Positions 1-7,149 are shown, counted from the first letter of the stretch. The stretch: 9,194 bases of DNA from Syntrophomonas sp. (GCA_003444615.1 DLUN01000171.1:1677-10870), one strand, 5' to 3'. Numbers and translations: made by a program. The notes: generated by a model from the letters alone, not told the origin.

Positions 1-1
1 T

Positions 2-559
2 CAGGAATACCTGGAAATCATTATTAAAGAAGTAGACCGTTTGAGCCGGCTCAGTCAAGAACTGCTTAATACTGCCCGTAATCCCAACTCAATTCCTTAT
101 TATGTTCTGCAGATTAATGATGTGGTGATGCAATCTGTGGAGGCTTTTAATATGGAAAAATACTTGCCCCAGGCTTATGTAAAAGTGCAGCTAGAACCAG
201 ATCTGCCTTTGATCTGGGGTGAAGCAGAACGGCTCAAGCAGGTAATGATGAATCTATTATACAACGCCTACCAGGCGTTGGACGAAAGCGGTTATATTTA
301 TGTGGATACTTCCAGGCAAGGAGACTGGGTCCAGATTCGAGTAACTGATACTGGTTCCGGAATCGATCCCGATAAGATTGAGCGCATATTTAATCCCTTT
401 TTTACCACAAAGCTGGAGGGAAATGGTCTTGGCTTAGCCCTTGTTCACAGTATTGTCAACCAACATTACGGATATGTAGAGGTTAAAAGTGAACCGGGAC
501 AAGGTGCAACTTTTATCATAAGATTGCCCATTAGAGAAAGGGGGGAAAAAGGTGGCTAA
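2..559 (+). CDS. Sensor histidine kinase, C-terminal part (5' end outside window)
   Basis: This is the C-terminal portion of a two-component sensor kinase. The frame is open from the left edge, so the start lies upstream, and the first visible residues (QEYLEIIIKEVDRLSRL) look like the end of a HisKA dimerisation helix; the phosphorylated His is not in the window. The HATPase_c domain is complete: an N box (NLLYNAYQAL), a G1 box (DTGSGID), an F box (FNPFFTTK) and a G2 box (GNGLGLA), ending in a typical GQGATFIIRLP strand. The visible part has no membrane segment, so input and location cannot be judged. It overlaps the following response regulator gene by 8 bp, which makes them a translationally coupled pair. 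The domain style resembles NtrB/AtoS-like kinases, as expected for a partner of an NtrC-type regulator. The signal is unknown. Confidence 0.9.
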   Translation, partial: QEYLEIIIKEVDRLSRLSQELLNTARNPNSIPYYVLQINDVVMQSVEAFNMEKYLPQAYVKVQLEPDLPLIWGEAERLKQVMMNLLYNAYQALDESGYIYVDTSRQGDWVQIRVTDTGSGIDPDKIERIFNPFFTTKLEGNGLGLALVHSIVNQHYGYVEVKSEPGQGATFIIRLPIRERGEKGG

Positions 560-1901
560 CCAGCGCAATAAACCTCTGATACTGGTTGTAGATGATGAGG
601 AAAATATTCGGCTGCTCCTGGATAAAGTGTTGCGCGAAGAAGACCTGGATGTAGTGACCGTAGATAATGGGTATAAGGCCTTGAATTATATTGCTAACCA
701 CCGGGTTGCCATTACCATCATGGACATACGAATGCCTAAAATCGATGGACTGGAGGTTTTGAGACGGATAAAGGCTCAGGATCTCGATGCGATCATTATA
801 ATGTTAACGGCTTTTGCTACCATTAAAACAGCTGTGGAAGCCATGCGCCACGGAGCCTTCGACTACCTTACCAAGCCATTTGAAATAGATGAATTACGTG
901 TTTCGGTGAACCGGGCACTAAAAGTATGGAATTTGGTTGAAGAAAATAGAAGTCTGCGAGCTTTGATAAAACGGAATCCCCCTAACAATATACTGTGCAG
1001 TAATAACCCCAAAATGCGTAAAATCGAGACTATGTTGAAAAAAATAGCCAAAAGCGAACATACCATAATGATCTATGGAGAGACCGGTACCGGTAAAAGT
1101 TTGCTGGCCAAGGCTATTCACGAGTACAGCAACCGAAAAAACGCTCCCTTTATATGGCTGAATTGTGCTGCACTGCCTGAACACCTAATCGAAAGTGAAT
1201 TGTTTGGCTATGAAAAAGGTGCTTTTACCGGCGCTACTCAGCAAAAAAAGGGCCAAATGGAAATGGCTGACAAAGGTACCTTGTTTTTAGATGAGCTCTC
1301 CATTTTAAGCCCTTCAGCTCAAGGTAAGCTATTACTGGCCTTACAGGAAGGTGAGTTTCAGCGAGTAGGAGGAAATCGGCCCATACAAGTGGATGTCCGT
1401 ATTATTGCAGCCAGCAATCAGCCTCTTAAATCTATGGTGGAGCGCGGGGAATTTCGGGCTGATTTATTCTACAGGCTGAATGTAATAAATCTGGAACTGC
1501 CCCCTTTACGGGAAAGACCCGAGGACATTATTCCCCTAACCCATTACTTTATCAGTCGTTACTCAAATACAGAAAATGTACCACTGCTGAACCCGGAAAT
1601 CGCCCGCAAACTGTTAAGCTATCACTGGCCTGGCAATATAAGAGAACTGGAGAATGTAGTGAAACAGGCGGTAGTCCTTAACGGTAATGAACGCTGGATG
1701 TCTCCCGAACATTTTGTATTCTGTGAAGAACCAACAAAATTGGAGGAATGCACTCTCCGTCCCAATGAAACCCTTAAAGATGCTCTTACCCGAATACAGC
1801 GCAAAATAATTCGAACCATTCTTAATGATTGTGATAATCAAGTAACTAAAGCCGCTGAAATTCTGGGAGTATCGGTGCGAACCATCTACCGCTACCTTTA
1901 G
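552..1901 (+). CDS. Sigma-54-dependent response regulator, NtrC family
   Basis: A 449-residue cytoplasmic transcription activator that would be phosphorylated by the kinase encoded just upstream and would drive sigma-54 RNA polymerase by ATP hydrolysis. The receiver domain (about 8-120) has the acidic pair D14/D15, phospho-acceptor D58 in MDIRMP, T86 and K108. The AAA+ domain (about 150-385) has Walker A GETGTGKS (176-183), the sigma-54 contact loop GAFTGA (223-228), Walker B TLFLDE (243-248) and arginine-finger candidates in FRADLFYRL. A Fis-type helix-turn-helix occupies about 425-447. The start is a GTG preceded by an AAAGGGGGG ribosome site. The protein stops at YRYL, right after the recognition helix, a few residues earlier than many relatives; the helix itself is intact, so it is probably functional. 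No clear -24/-12 promoter is visible in this window, so its targets are unknown. Confidence 0.95.
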   Translation: MANQRNKPLILVVDDEENIRLLLDKVLREEDLDVVTVDNGYKALNYIANHRVAITIMDIRMPKIDGLEVLRRIKAQDLDAIIIMLTAFATIKTAVEAMRHGAFDYLTKPFEIDELRVSVNRALKVWNLVEENRSLRALIKRNPPNNILCSNNPKMRKIETMLKKIAKSEHTIMIYGETGTGKSLLAKAIHEYSNRKNAPFIWLNCAALPEHLIESELFGYEKGAFTGATQQKKGQMEMADKGTLFLDELSILSPSAQGKLLLALQEGEFQRVGGNRPIQVDVRIIAASNQPLKSMVERGEFRADLFYRLNVINLELPPLRERPEDIIPLTHYFISRYSNTENVPLLNPEIARKLLSYHWPGNIRELENVVKQAVVLNGNERWMSPEHFVFCEEPTKLEECTLRPNETLKDALTRIQRKIIRTILNDCDNQVTKAAEILGVSVRTIYRYL

Positions 1902-2057
1902 GCCATATCTTTCGTCACCCAGGTTAGAAAACTTTCGTTTTCGCCAAATAGCACTGGTAACAACTTCAGGCTAATAAAAAGCAAACCCAAAAACCATCCC
2001 CTGACTTGCGCTGGCTTGCCAGATAAACCAGGCCACGCATATGGGATGCTTTTTCTG
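1902..2057. other. Noncoding spacer with weak hairpins
   Basis: I see no gene in this stretch between the response regulator and the leuS leader promoter. A perfect hairpin GAAAAC-TTTC-GTTTTC (1927-1942) lies 25 bp after the stop codon but lacks a following T tract. A second hairpin pairs TGCG/TGGC (2007-2015, one C bulged) with GCCACGCA (2032-2039), and a short T run follows at 2050-2054. Either could end the two-component transcript, but neither is a convincing intrinsic terminator. Confidence 0.4.
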
Positions 2058-2086
2058 TTGACTTCTCCCGCTAACTATCCTATAAT
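2058..2086 (+). promoter_or_regulatory. Sigma-A promoter for the T-box leader, tRNA-Ala and leuS
   Basis: A -35 box TTGACT (2058-2063) and a perfect -10 box TATAAT (2081-2086) are separated by exactly 17 bp. Transcription should start near 2092-2095, about 15 nt before stem I of the T-box. I see no second promoter between this site and the tRNA, so it probably drives tRNA-Ala, leuS and ogt together. Confidence 0.85.
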
Positions 2087-2250
2087 TCTCTATGTCAACT
2101 TTATATTGAAAAGCTATGAACCGGAGTAGTAGACGGACAACTGACAGAGAGCCGCCGGCTGGTGTAAGGCGGCAGTAGATGTCGAACTCGCCGGGAAGCT
2201 TTACAGGTGACAAGCCTGTAACGGAAAAGACCGTTATCCCAAATAAAGTG

Positions 2251-2349
2251 GACAAATGTGGGGCTATGGCGCAGTTGGGAGCGCGCTTGAATGGCATTCA
2301 AGAGGTCGAGGGTTCGAATCCCTCTAGCTCCACCATTATTTTATTTGTC
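2251..2349 (+). other. T-box linker helix (stem III-like) capped by the tRNA
   Basis: GACAAAT (2251-2257) is perfectly complementary to ATTTGTC (2343-2349), and these two segments bracket the tRNA gene. If the 76-nt tRNA is removed, what remains is a 7-bp stem with a 9-nt loop (GTTTATTTT), just before the T-box, where T-box leaders usually carry a small linker stem-loop. This suggests the tRNA occupies the apical loop of that element. Confidence 0.7.
2260..2335 (+). tRNA. tRNA-Ala (anticodon GGC)
   Basis: A complete 76-nt cloverleaf with encoded CCA. The acceptor stem GGGGCTA/TAGCTCC contains a G3-U70 wobble, the classic alanine identity element. The D arm is GCGC-AGTTGGGA-GCGC. The anticodon arm is CTTGA-ATGGCAT-TCAAG, with anticodon GGC at 2293-2295. 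The variable loop is AGGTC and the T arm is GAGGG-TTCGAAT-CCCTC. The discriminator is A2332 and CCA is 2333-2335. All stems pair and the invariant positions look intact, so it should be a working tRNA reading GCC/GCU. It lies inside the leuS T-box leader, upstream of the leader terminator, so it should be transcribed whether or not leuS is read through. I see no promoter of its own. Confidence 0.97.
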
Positions 2350-2376
2350 AATAAGGGTGGTACCGCGGGAACACAA

Positions 2377-2406
2377 CTCTCGTCCCTAATCGGGATGAGG
2401 GTTTTT
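2377..2406 (+). terminator. T-box regulated intrinsic terminator
   Basis: CTCGTCCC (2379-2386) pairs with GGGATGAG (2392-2399) around a 5-nt loop, with two more possible pairs at the base, and is followed by five T residues (2402-2406). The 5' arm can instead pair with the T-box strand (2354-2369) to form the antiterminator when uncharged tRNA-Leu binds. Confidence 0.93.
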
Positions 2407-2443
2407 GCTATTTCTGGGCAATAATTATATAAGGAGGACGGTT

Positions 2444-4924
2444 ATGGAGCATAACTATGACTTCAAGGCTATTGAAGCTAAATGGCAAGCTTATTGGGAA
2501 GAAAACCATTTTTATGAAGTAACTGAAGATATAACCCGCCCCAAGTATTACGTTCTAGAGATGTTTCCCTACCCTTCTGGCAATTTGCATATGGGGCATG
2601 TGCGCAATTATGCTATTGGCGATGTGGTTGCCAGATTTAAGACCATGAATGGTTATAATGTTTTGCATCCTATGGGCTGGGATGCTTTCGGTCTGCCGGC
2701 GGAAAATGCCGCTCTCAAACATGGAGCGCACCCGGCAGAATGGACTTATGACAACATAGCTGCTATGAAGGCTCAGCTCAAAACCCTGGGAATCAGCTAC
2801 GATTGGACCCGGGAAATTGCTACCTGCAGCCCTGATTACTACAAATTTACCCAGTGGATGTTTTTAAAACTTTATGAACACGGCCTGGCTTATAAAAAAA
2901 GTGCCGCTGTGAATTGGTGTCCATCCTGCCAGACCGTTCTGGCCAATGAGCAGGTTGTAGAAGGTGCCTGTGAACGCTGCGAAACGGCCGTGGAGAAAAA
3001 AAAGCTGGAGCAGTGGTTTTTCAAAATTACCGATTACGCTCAGCGGCTACTGGATGATCTGGAAAAGCTGCCCGGATGGCCTGAGAAAGTCAAGACCATG
3101 CAGAAGAACTGGATCGGCCGCAGTGAAGGGTGTCAGTTTTCCATGGAGATTGAGGGATTAGATGAAAAGCTGACCGTCTTTACTACCCGCCCGGATACGG
3201 TTTTTGGGGTCACTTACATGGTACTGGCTCCCGAACATCCCTTGGTGGAAAAACTGGTGGCTGGCCGTCCTGAAGAAAAACAAGTGAAAGAATTCGTCAA
3301 GCGCATGCAATTGTTAAGTGAAATGGCCCGCACCTCTACCGAAGCGGAAAAGGAAGGGGTATTCACCGGGGCTTATGCTATTAATCCCATGAATGGTGAA
3401 AAAGTACCCATCTGGATAGCCAACTATGTGCTGATGGATTACGGTACTGGTGCCATTATGGCGGTGCCCGCCCATGACCAGAGGGACTTTGATTTTGCCC
3501 GTAAATATAATATTCCCATCCGAGTAGTTATTAAGGGTGAGGATACACCTATAGACGGCAGCCAGCTGGCAGAGGCCTATACGGGTGACGGGCTGATGGT
3601 GAACTCGGGCTCTTTCGATGGTCTTAGTGTGGAAGAAGGTAAGGCTAAAATTACTGCCTACATGAAAGAACATGGAATCGGAGAAGGAACCGTAAATTTT
3701 CGACTGCGTGACTGGCTTATATCCCGGCAGCGTTACTGGGGAGCTCCCATCCCTATAATATACTGCCCCCAGTGCGGTACGGTACCGGTGCCAGAAAAAG
3801 ACCTGCCGGTATTACTGCCCACCGATGTGGAGTTTCGCCCCTCCGGCGAATCGCCGCTTAACTATGCAGAGGATTTTTATAAAACATCTTGCCCTGTATG
3901 CGGTGGGGACGCCCGCCGGGAAACAGATACTATGGATACTTTTGTCTGCTCTTCCTGGTATTTTGACCGTTACTGCAGCCCCCACGAAACTGAGCTCCCT
4001 TTTACCCGGGAGGCAACCGATTATTGGATGGCCGTTGACCAGTACATTGGCGGAGTGGAGCATGCTATACTGCACTTGATGTATGCCCGCTTTTTCACTA
4101 AATTCCTATATGATATTAAAATGCTCAGTGTGCAGGAACCCTTTACCAATTTGCTCACTCAGGGCATGGTATTAAAAGATGGTGCCAAGATGTCGAAATC
4201 CAGGGGCAATGTAGTAAGTCCAGAAGAAATTATCAATGCTTATGGAGCCGATACGGCCCGGCTTTTCATTCTATTTGCATCTCCTCCTGAAAGAGATCTG
4301 GAATGGAGCGACCAAGGCGTGGAAGGAGCCTACCGCTTTTTGAACCGGGTGTGGCGTTTGGTTACTAACAGTATTGAAGCTCTGCAGAGTGTAAATTTGC
4401 CCGCCGATTATAAAGAACTGGACCCAGCTGCTAAAGCCCTGCGTTTTAAGACCCATGCTACCATTAAAAAGGTTTCCGAAGATATTGAAGAACGCTTCAA
4501 CTTCAACACTGCTATCAGTGCCATTATGGAGCTGACCAATGCAATTAATGCCTATCGCGACCAGGAAGAACAGGATTTGTGTGTACTGAAGGAGGCCATT
4601 CAAACCCTGCTGGTCCTGCTCTGTCCCTTTGCACCCCATATCACCGAGGAACTCTGGTCCATGATGGGCAACCAAACCAGTATTCATCTGCAGTCCTGGC
4701 CTGTTTATGACCCGGAGGCTCTGGTTCAGGATGAAATTGAAATCGTCCTGCAAATAAGCGGAAAAGTCAGAGATCGCATTATGGTCCCGGCACAAGCCTC
4801 TGAAGACGACTTACGGGCTATTGCCCTGGATAATCCCAAAATCAAGGAGTTGACAAAAGCTCAGAATATAGCGAAAATAATAATTGTGCCAGGAAAATTG
4901 GTGAATGTTGTTGTAAAACATTAA
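2444..4924 (+). CDS. leuS: Leucine--tRNA ligase
   Basis: An 826-residue cytoplasmic class I aminoacyl-tRNA synthetase that attaches leucine to tRNA-Leu. Visible signatures: HMGH (49-52, the HIGH motif) and KMSKS (582-586) in the catalytic core; a zinc-type cysteine cluster at C159/C162/C176/C179 and a second set at C441/C444/C483/C486; and the CP1 editing domain with TTRPDT (247-252) and the conserved editing aspartate D345 in AVPAHDQRD. These editing residues fall at the same numbers as in the E. coli enzyme, supporting this start and intact proofreading. The ATG at 2444 has an excellent AAGGAGGA site at 2431-2438; an in-frame TTG at 2405 lies in the terminator and is not used. Length is normal for bacterial LeuRS. 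Expression should be governed by the T-box leader upstream. The gene is followed after 15 bp by ogt. Confidence 0.99.
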   Translation: MEHNYDFKAIEAKWQAYWEENHFYEVTEDITRPKYYVLEMFPYPSGNLHMGHVRNYAIGDVVARFKTMNGYNVLHPMGWDAFGLPAENAALKHGAHPAEWTYDNIAAMKAQLKTLGISYDWTREIATCSPDYYKFTQWMFLKLYEHGLAYKKSAAVNWCPSCQTVLANEQVVEGACERCETAVEKKKLEQWFFKITDYAQRLLDDLEKLPGWPEKVKTMQKNWIGRSEGCQFSMEIEGLDEKLTVFTTRPDTVFGVTYMVLAPEHPLVEKLVAGRPEEKQVKEFVKRMQLLSEMARTSTEAEKEGVFTGAYAINPMNGEKVPIWIANYVLMDYGTGAIMAVPAHDQRDFDFARKYNIPIRVVIKGEDTPIDGSQLAEAYTGDGLMVNSGSFDGLSVEEGKAKITAYMKEHGIGEGTVNFRLRDWLISRQRYWGAPIPIIYCPQCGTVPVPEKDLPVLLPTDVEFRPSGESPLNYAEDFYKTSCPVCGGDARRETDTMDTFVCSSWYFDRYCSPHETELPFTREATDYWMAVDQYIGGVEHAILHLMYARFFTKFLYDIKMLSVQEPFTNLLTQGMVLKDGAKMSKSRGNVVSPEEIINAYGADTARLFILFASPPERDLEWSDQGVEGAYRFLNRVWRLVTNSIEALQSVNLPADYKELDPAAKALRFKTHATIKKVSEDIEERFNFNTAISAIMELTNAINAYRDQEEQDLCVLKEAIQTLLVLLCPFAPHITEELWSMMGNQTSIHLQSWPVYDPEALVQDEIEIVLQISGKVRDRIMVPAQASEDDLRAIALDNPKIKELTKAQNIAKIIIVPGKLVNVVVKH

Positions 4925-4939
4925 ATTAATGAGGTACCA

Positions 4940-5491
4940 ATGATGACTTGGTATATATTTTACACCCCCCGGGGATGGGCCGCTATCCTTAGTGAAAAAA
5001 AGACCTTGTTCGCAACGGTTTTGCCCACCCCCTCCCCCCTAAATACCTTTCATCATCACATAAAAAAGACCGGGTACAATACCCGGTTCATTGCTTGGGA
5101 TGACCACTCTGTACCCATCGTCAATAAATTTCGCGATTATTTTTATGGACAAATAATAAACGATTGGGACGTAGAACTAGATCTTTCTCATCGCACACCT
5201 TTCGCCCGCGACACTCTGCTGCTGGTTTACCGTATTCCTTATGGAGAAGTAATGACCTATGGCCAGGTAGCCCAGCAACTGGGGCGGCCGGGTGCGGCAC
5301 GGGCAGTAGGCCAGGTTATGAGGACTAATCCCATGGGTTTAATAATTCCCTGCCATCGCGTTATATCCAGCAGCGGATGGGGTGGGTTCACTGCTGCGGG
5401 CGGTATTGATCTCAAAACCGCTATGCTGCAAATGGAGTGGCAGCAAACTGGTCGGGTTCCAGCAGCAGCCCATCACTTGACGCTGGATTAG
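4940..5491 (+). CDS. ogt: Methylated-DNA--protein-cysteine methyltransferase (Ogt/AdaC type)
   Basis: A 183-residue suicide DNA repair protein that transfers alkyl groups from O6-alkylguanine (and O4-alkylthymine) to its own cysteine. The active-site motif is PCHRV (137-141) with C138 as acceptor. Upstream are the helix-turn-helix region (YGEVMTYGQVAQQLGRPGAARAVGQVMRTNP), which contains the tyrosine, arginine-rich helix and Asn hinge expected in the family; downstream is GGF...GGIDLK. The N-terminal domain is about 80 residues, as in stand-alone Ogt proteins. Two adjacent ATGs (4940 and 4943) are possible; a modest GAGG at 4931-4934 fits either and spaces slightly better to 4943. It lies 15 bp after leuS and so is likely cotranscribed. 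Its stop codon overlaps that of the convergent rsfS by 4 bp, and it carries the opposite operon's likely terminator inside its coding sequence. Confidence 0.95.
   Translation: MMTWYIFYTPRGWAAILSEKKTLFATVLPTPSPLNTFHHHIKKTGYNTRFIAWDDHSVPIVNKFRDYFYGQIINDWDVELDLSHRTPFARDTLLLVYRIPYGEVMTYGQVAQQLGRPGAARAVGQVMRTNPMGLIIPCHRVISSSGWGGFTAAGGIDLKTAMLQMEWQQTGRVPAAAHHLTLD
5062..5087 (-). terminator. Intrinsic terminator for the minus-strand operon, inside ogt
   Basis: Read on the minus strand, ACCGGGT (5087-5081), loop ATTGT and ACCCGGT (5075-5069) form a perfect 7-bp hairpin. It is followed by one C and six T residues (5067-5062). This is a good intrinsic terminator shape about 400 nt beyond the rsfS stop, with no better candidate seen between. 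On the plus strand the hairpin has no T tract after it, so it should not stop ogt transcription. Confidence 0.65.
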
Positions 5492-5841
5492 ACTCCGCTT
5501 TCTATCATCAGCCGGGGAGCATCAGCCCACAGGTTTTCCAACTGGTAGTATTCCCGTTCTTCCTGGCGGAAAACATGCAGGATTACTGAGTTATAATCCA
5601 AAACTGACCACACACCCTGTTGCAATCCTTCCTTACGAATGGGATAAATGTCTTGGTCCTGAAGTTTTTCTTGCACATGTTCAAGAATGGAACGGACCTG
5701 TATCACATTTCGGCCACTGGCAATTACAAAATAATCGGTAATAACGGTAAGCTCATGCACATCCAAAACCACCACATCCAAAGCTTTTTCATCCAAACAT
5801 GCCTCAGCGATTAATCTTGCCAGTTTGTCCTCTTGAGTCAA
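5488..5841 (-). CDS. rsfS: Ribosomal silencing factor RsfS (Iojap family)
   Basis: A 117-residue cytoplasmic protein that binds large-subunit protein L14 and blocks joining of the subunits when nutrients are short (known for the family). The sequence shows the family hallmarks in order: DVVVLDVHELTVITDYFVIASG, a QVRSILEHVQEKL helix, EG...GVWSVLDYNSVILHVF, and REYYQLENLWADAP. The start is judged to be the TTG at 5841, giving MTQEDKLARL: it is the third of three consecutive TTG codons and lies 7 nt after AGGAGG. A longer in-frame ATG at 5889 would add 16 residues that do not look like the family and would put the ribosome site inside the gene. It is the last gene of the nadD-yqeK-rsfS operon; its TAA overlaps the ogt TAG. 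Confidence 0.95.
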   Translation of the reverse strand: MTQEDKLARLIAEACLDEKALDVVVLDVHELTVITDYFVIASGRNVIQVRSILEHVQEKLQDQDIYPIRKEGLQQGVWSVLDYNSVILHVFRQEEREYYQLENLWADAPRLMIESGV

Positions 5842-5904
5842 CAACAACCCTCCTAACCAATAAATTAAGGGACATAAGGGATCCGCCAAAAGCGTCCCCC
5901 TGGG
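5842..5904 (-). other. yqeK-rsfS intergenic segment with alternative hairpins
   Basis: On the minus strand this 63-nt gap has a run of Gs followed by AC and CGC that can pair in two exclusive ways. One pairs GGGA/CGC with GCG/TCCC, with a small bulge. The other pairs GGGAC with a later GTCCC, which is followed by the U-rich TTAATTTATT. The AGGAGG for rsfS comes next. It could be an attenuator or a processing site, but pairing alone is weak support. Confidence 0.25.
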
Positions 5905-6492
5905 TCAACAGCCATCTAGGTAAGTACATTTTTGTAGGTAGTGATTACGCACCTCTACGGAACGGGGATGTATAATCCGCCCCTGGTCAATACAGTAGCG
6001 GATGGTTGTCTCCAGTCCATACAGCATTCCTTCTTGAAGACTGCGTTCCGTCAGGCATTTAAGCCTTTCCATCGTAGGGTAATCCCGGCCAGGCTCTATC
6101 ATATCAGCCAGGAAAATAATTTCCTCCAAAGGACTCATTTCCAAGGCTCCCAAAGTGTGATTAGCAATGGCAGCTAACATATCCTCATCTTCTATACCTA
6201 GTTCTTGCCTTACCAAATAAGCACCCACTGGGCCGTGCAATAAATCTGGGACTAAACGATCCACCGGGTGAACAATCATTCCGTGGACTTCAGCCAAATC
6301 CAGGAGTTCTGGACCGGACAAACCTTTGGCATAATCATGGAGCAATCCGGTGGTATAAGCTTGTCCAGGATCCATCTGATGCTGTTCAGCTAGGCGGCCA
6401 GCGACCTCTGCCACCCGCAGGCTGTGCTGGTAGCGGTTAGCAGAAAGACGTTTTTGTATTATTCTGGTGATCTCTTCATCACTGTAATTCAT
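5905..6492 (-). CDS. yqeK: HD-domain phosphohydrolase YqeK (probable Ap4A hydrolase)
   Basis: A 195-residue cytoplasmic HD-domain protein. YqeK-family members are symmetric diadenosine tetraphosphate hydrolases that split Ap4A into two ADP using a metal centre. Metal ligands can be picked out: H23 in RYQHSLRVAEVA, H52-D53 in LLHDYAKG, H86 in LLHGPVGAY, H112 in NHTLG, and D130 in FLADMIEPGRDYP, which is the order typical of the family. The ATG is preceded by AAGGAG (complement of 6501-6506). The start lies 3 nt after the nadD stop, so translation is probably coupled to nadD. The nadD-yqeK-rsfS order is common in Firmicutes, which backs the identification. The C-terminal tail (KCTYLDGC) has two cysteines of no evident role. 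Confidence 0.95.
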   Translation of the reverse strand: MNYSDEEITRIIQKRLSANRYQHSLRVAEVAGRLAEQHQMDPGQAYTTGLLHDYAKGLSGPELLDLAEVHGMIVHPVDRLVPDLLHGPVGAYLVRQELGIEDEDMLAAIANHTLGALEMSPLEEIIFLADMIEPGRDYPTMERLKCLTERSLQEGMLYGLETTIRYCIDQGRIIHPRSVEVRNHYLQKCTYLDGC

Positions 6493-6495
6493 GAT

Positions 6496-7113
6496 TTAAA
6501 CTCCTTGATAGAGGGAGTGATTATAAATATAATTCTCCACCGCCGGCGGTAATAAATAACGAATGGGTTTTCCCTGCCGTACTCTGGTCCGCAGATCAGT
6601 GGAGGAAATGTCCATAGCCGGAATTTCTAAAAAACCAACCCTTCTCCAAAATTCAGGAGGCACTGCTTGGAAAGCAGGATCACTGCGCTTCAGCTCATAG
6701 GCCGGACGGGTCACCACAATAAAACGGCACATTAAAACCAGCCGCTCTATATCTTTCCAGGTGTCCAGAATGTAAATGGAATCCATACCCATAATAAAAT
6801 ATATCTCTGCCCCGGGATAAGTCTGCTGCAGAATCTCGATGGTATCTATGGTATAGGATACCCCAGAACGCTCCACTTCAAGAGTGGACATTTCAAAGGC
6901 AGGATTGTCAGCTATAGCCAGCTCCACCATGGCCACACGGTGCCTGGCATCCAGTACCCCTTCAGCATTCTTATGAGGTGGTTTAGCTGCGGGCATAAAA
7001 ATAACCCTGTCCAAATGGAATCCATAGGCTGCATACTGTGCGGCCACTAGATGTCCATAATGAACCGGGTCAAAAGTTCCTCCTATAATGCCTAATCTTT
7101 TTCTGCTTGTCAA
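6496..7113 (-). CDS. nadD: Nicotinate-nucleotide adenylyltransferase
   Basis: A 205-residue cytoplasmic enzyme that joins nicotinate mononucleotide and ATP to make nicotinate adenine dinucleotide, the penultimate step of NAD synthesis. The nucleotidyltransferase signature GGTFDPVHYGHL (11-22) and the ISSTDLR motif (169-175) are both present, with KPPHK near 44-48 and MGMDS near 109-112, at usual family spacing and length. No ATG fits. The TTG at 7113 is the likely start, preceded by AGGTGA at a short distance, giving MTSRKRLGIIGG; this short N-terminus matches relatives. It is the first gene of the minus-strand operon, about 30 nt downstream of a predicted sigma-A promoter. Confidence 0.96.
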   Translation of the reverse strand: MTSRKRLGIIGGTFDPVHYGHLVAAQYAAYGFHLDRVIFMPAAKPPHKNAEGVLDARHRVAMVELAIADNPAFEMSTLEVERSGVSYTIDTIEILQQTYPGAEIYFIMGMDSIYILDTWKDIERLVLMCRFIVVTRPAYELKRSDPAFQAVPPEFWRRVGFLEIPAMDISSTDLRTRVRQGKPIRYLLPPAVENYIYNHSLYQGV

Positions 7114-7149
7114 TATATCACCTGTATAAATATTGGAAATCTAACTTAA

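Larger units (their letters stand above)
2110..2407 (+). promoter_or_regulatory. Leucine T-box riboswitch (leuS leader) interrupted by a tRNA gene
   Basis: This leader senses uncharged tRNA-Leu and controls readthrough into leuS. The base of stem I pairs AAAGCT (2110-2115) with AGCTTT (2197-2202), followed by CCGG/CCGG. The specifier loop has a loop-E arrangement (AGTA on the 5' side, GAA on the 3' side), and the codon after GAA is CTC (2187-2189), read by tRNA-Leu(GAG). The distal stem GCCGCC/GGCGGC (2151-2156/2168-2173) carries an AG-rich bulge and a GGTG loop. Two hairpins follow (2202-2220 and 2220-2235). The T-box proper is AGGGTGGTACCGCGGG (2354-2369); its TGGT can pair with the ACCA end of an uncharged tRNA. 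The terminator follows at 2377-2406. A whole tRNA-Ala sits at 2260-2335, between sensor and T-box, flanked by a 7-bp helix. Confidence 0.93.

Noticed and set aside
2190..2192. GCC as an alanine specifier codon, making this an alanine T-box
   Set aside because: The codon right after the loop-E GAA is CTC, followed by the expected purine; GCC would use bases that form the lower helix, and the downstream gene is leuS.
2179..2424. Small open frame across the T-box leader and tRNA
   Set aside because: The region is fully explained by structured RNA (stem I, tRNA-Ala, T-box, terminator), and the frame has no ribosome site.
2405..2443. A longer leuS starting at TTG 2405
   Set aside because: It would begin in the T tract of the T-box terminator with no ribosome site; ATG 2444 has a strong AAGGAGGA and gives editing-residue numbers identical to E. 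coli LeuRS.
4271..4795. Long open frame antisense to leuS
   Set aside because: It lies fully opposite a well-supported synthetase gene, has no ribosome site and resembles no family; it is a codon-use shadow.
5842..5889. N-terminal extension of rsfS from ATG 5889
   Set aside because: It would place the AGGAGG site inside the gene and add residues unlike the family; the TTG at 5841 is well spaced from that site.
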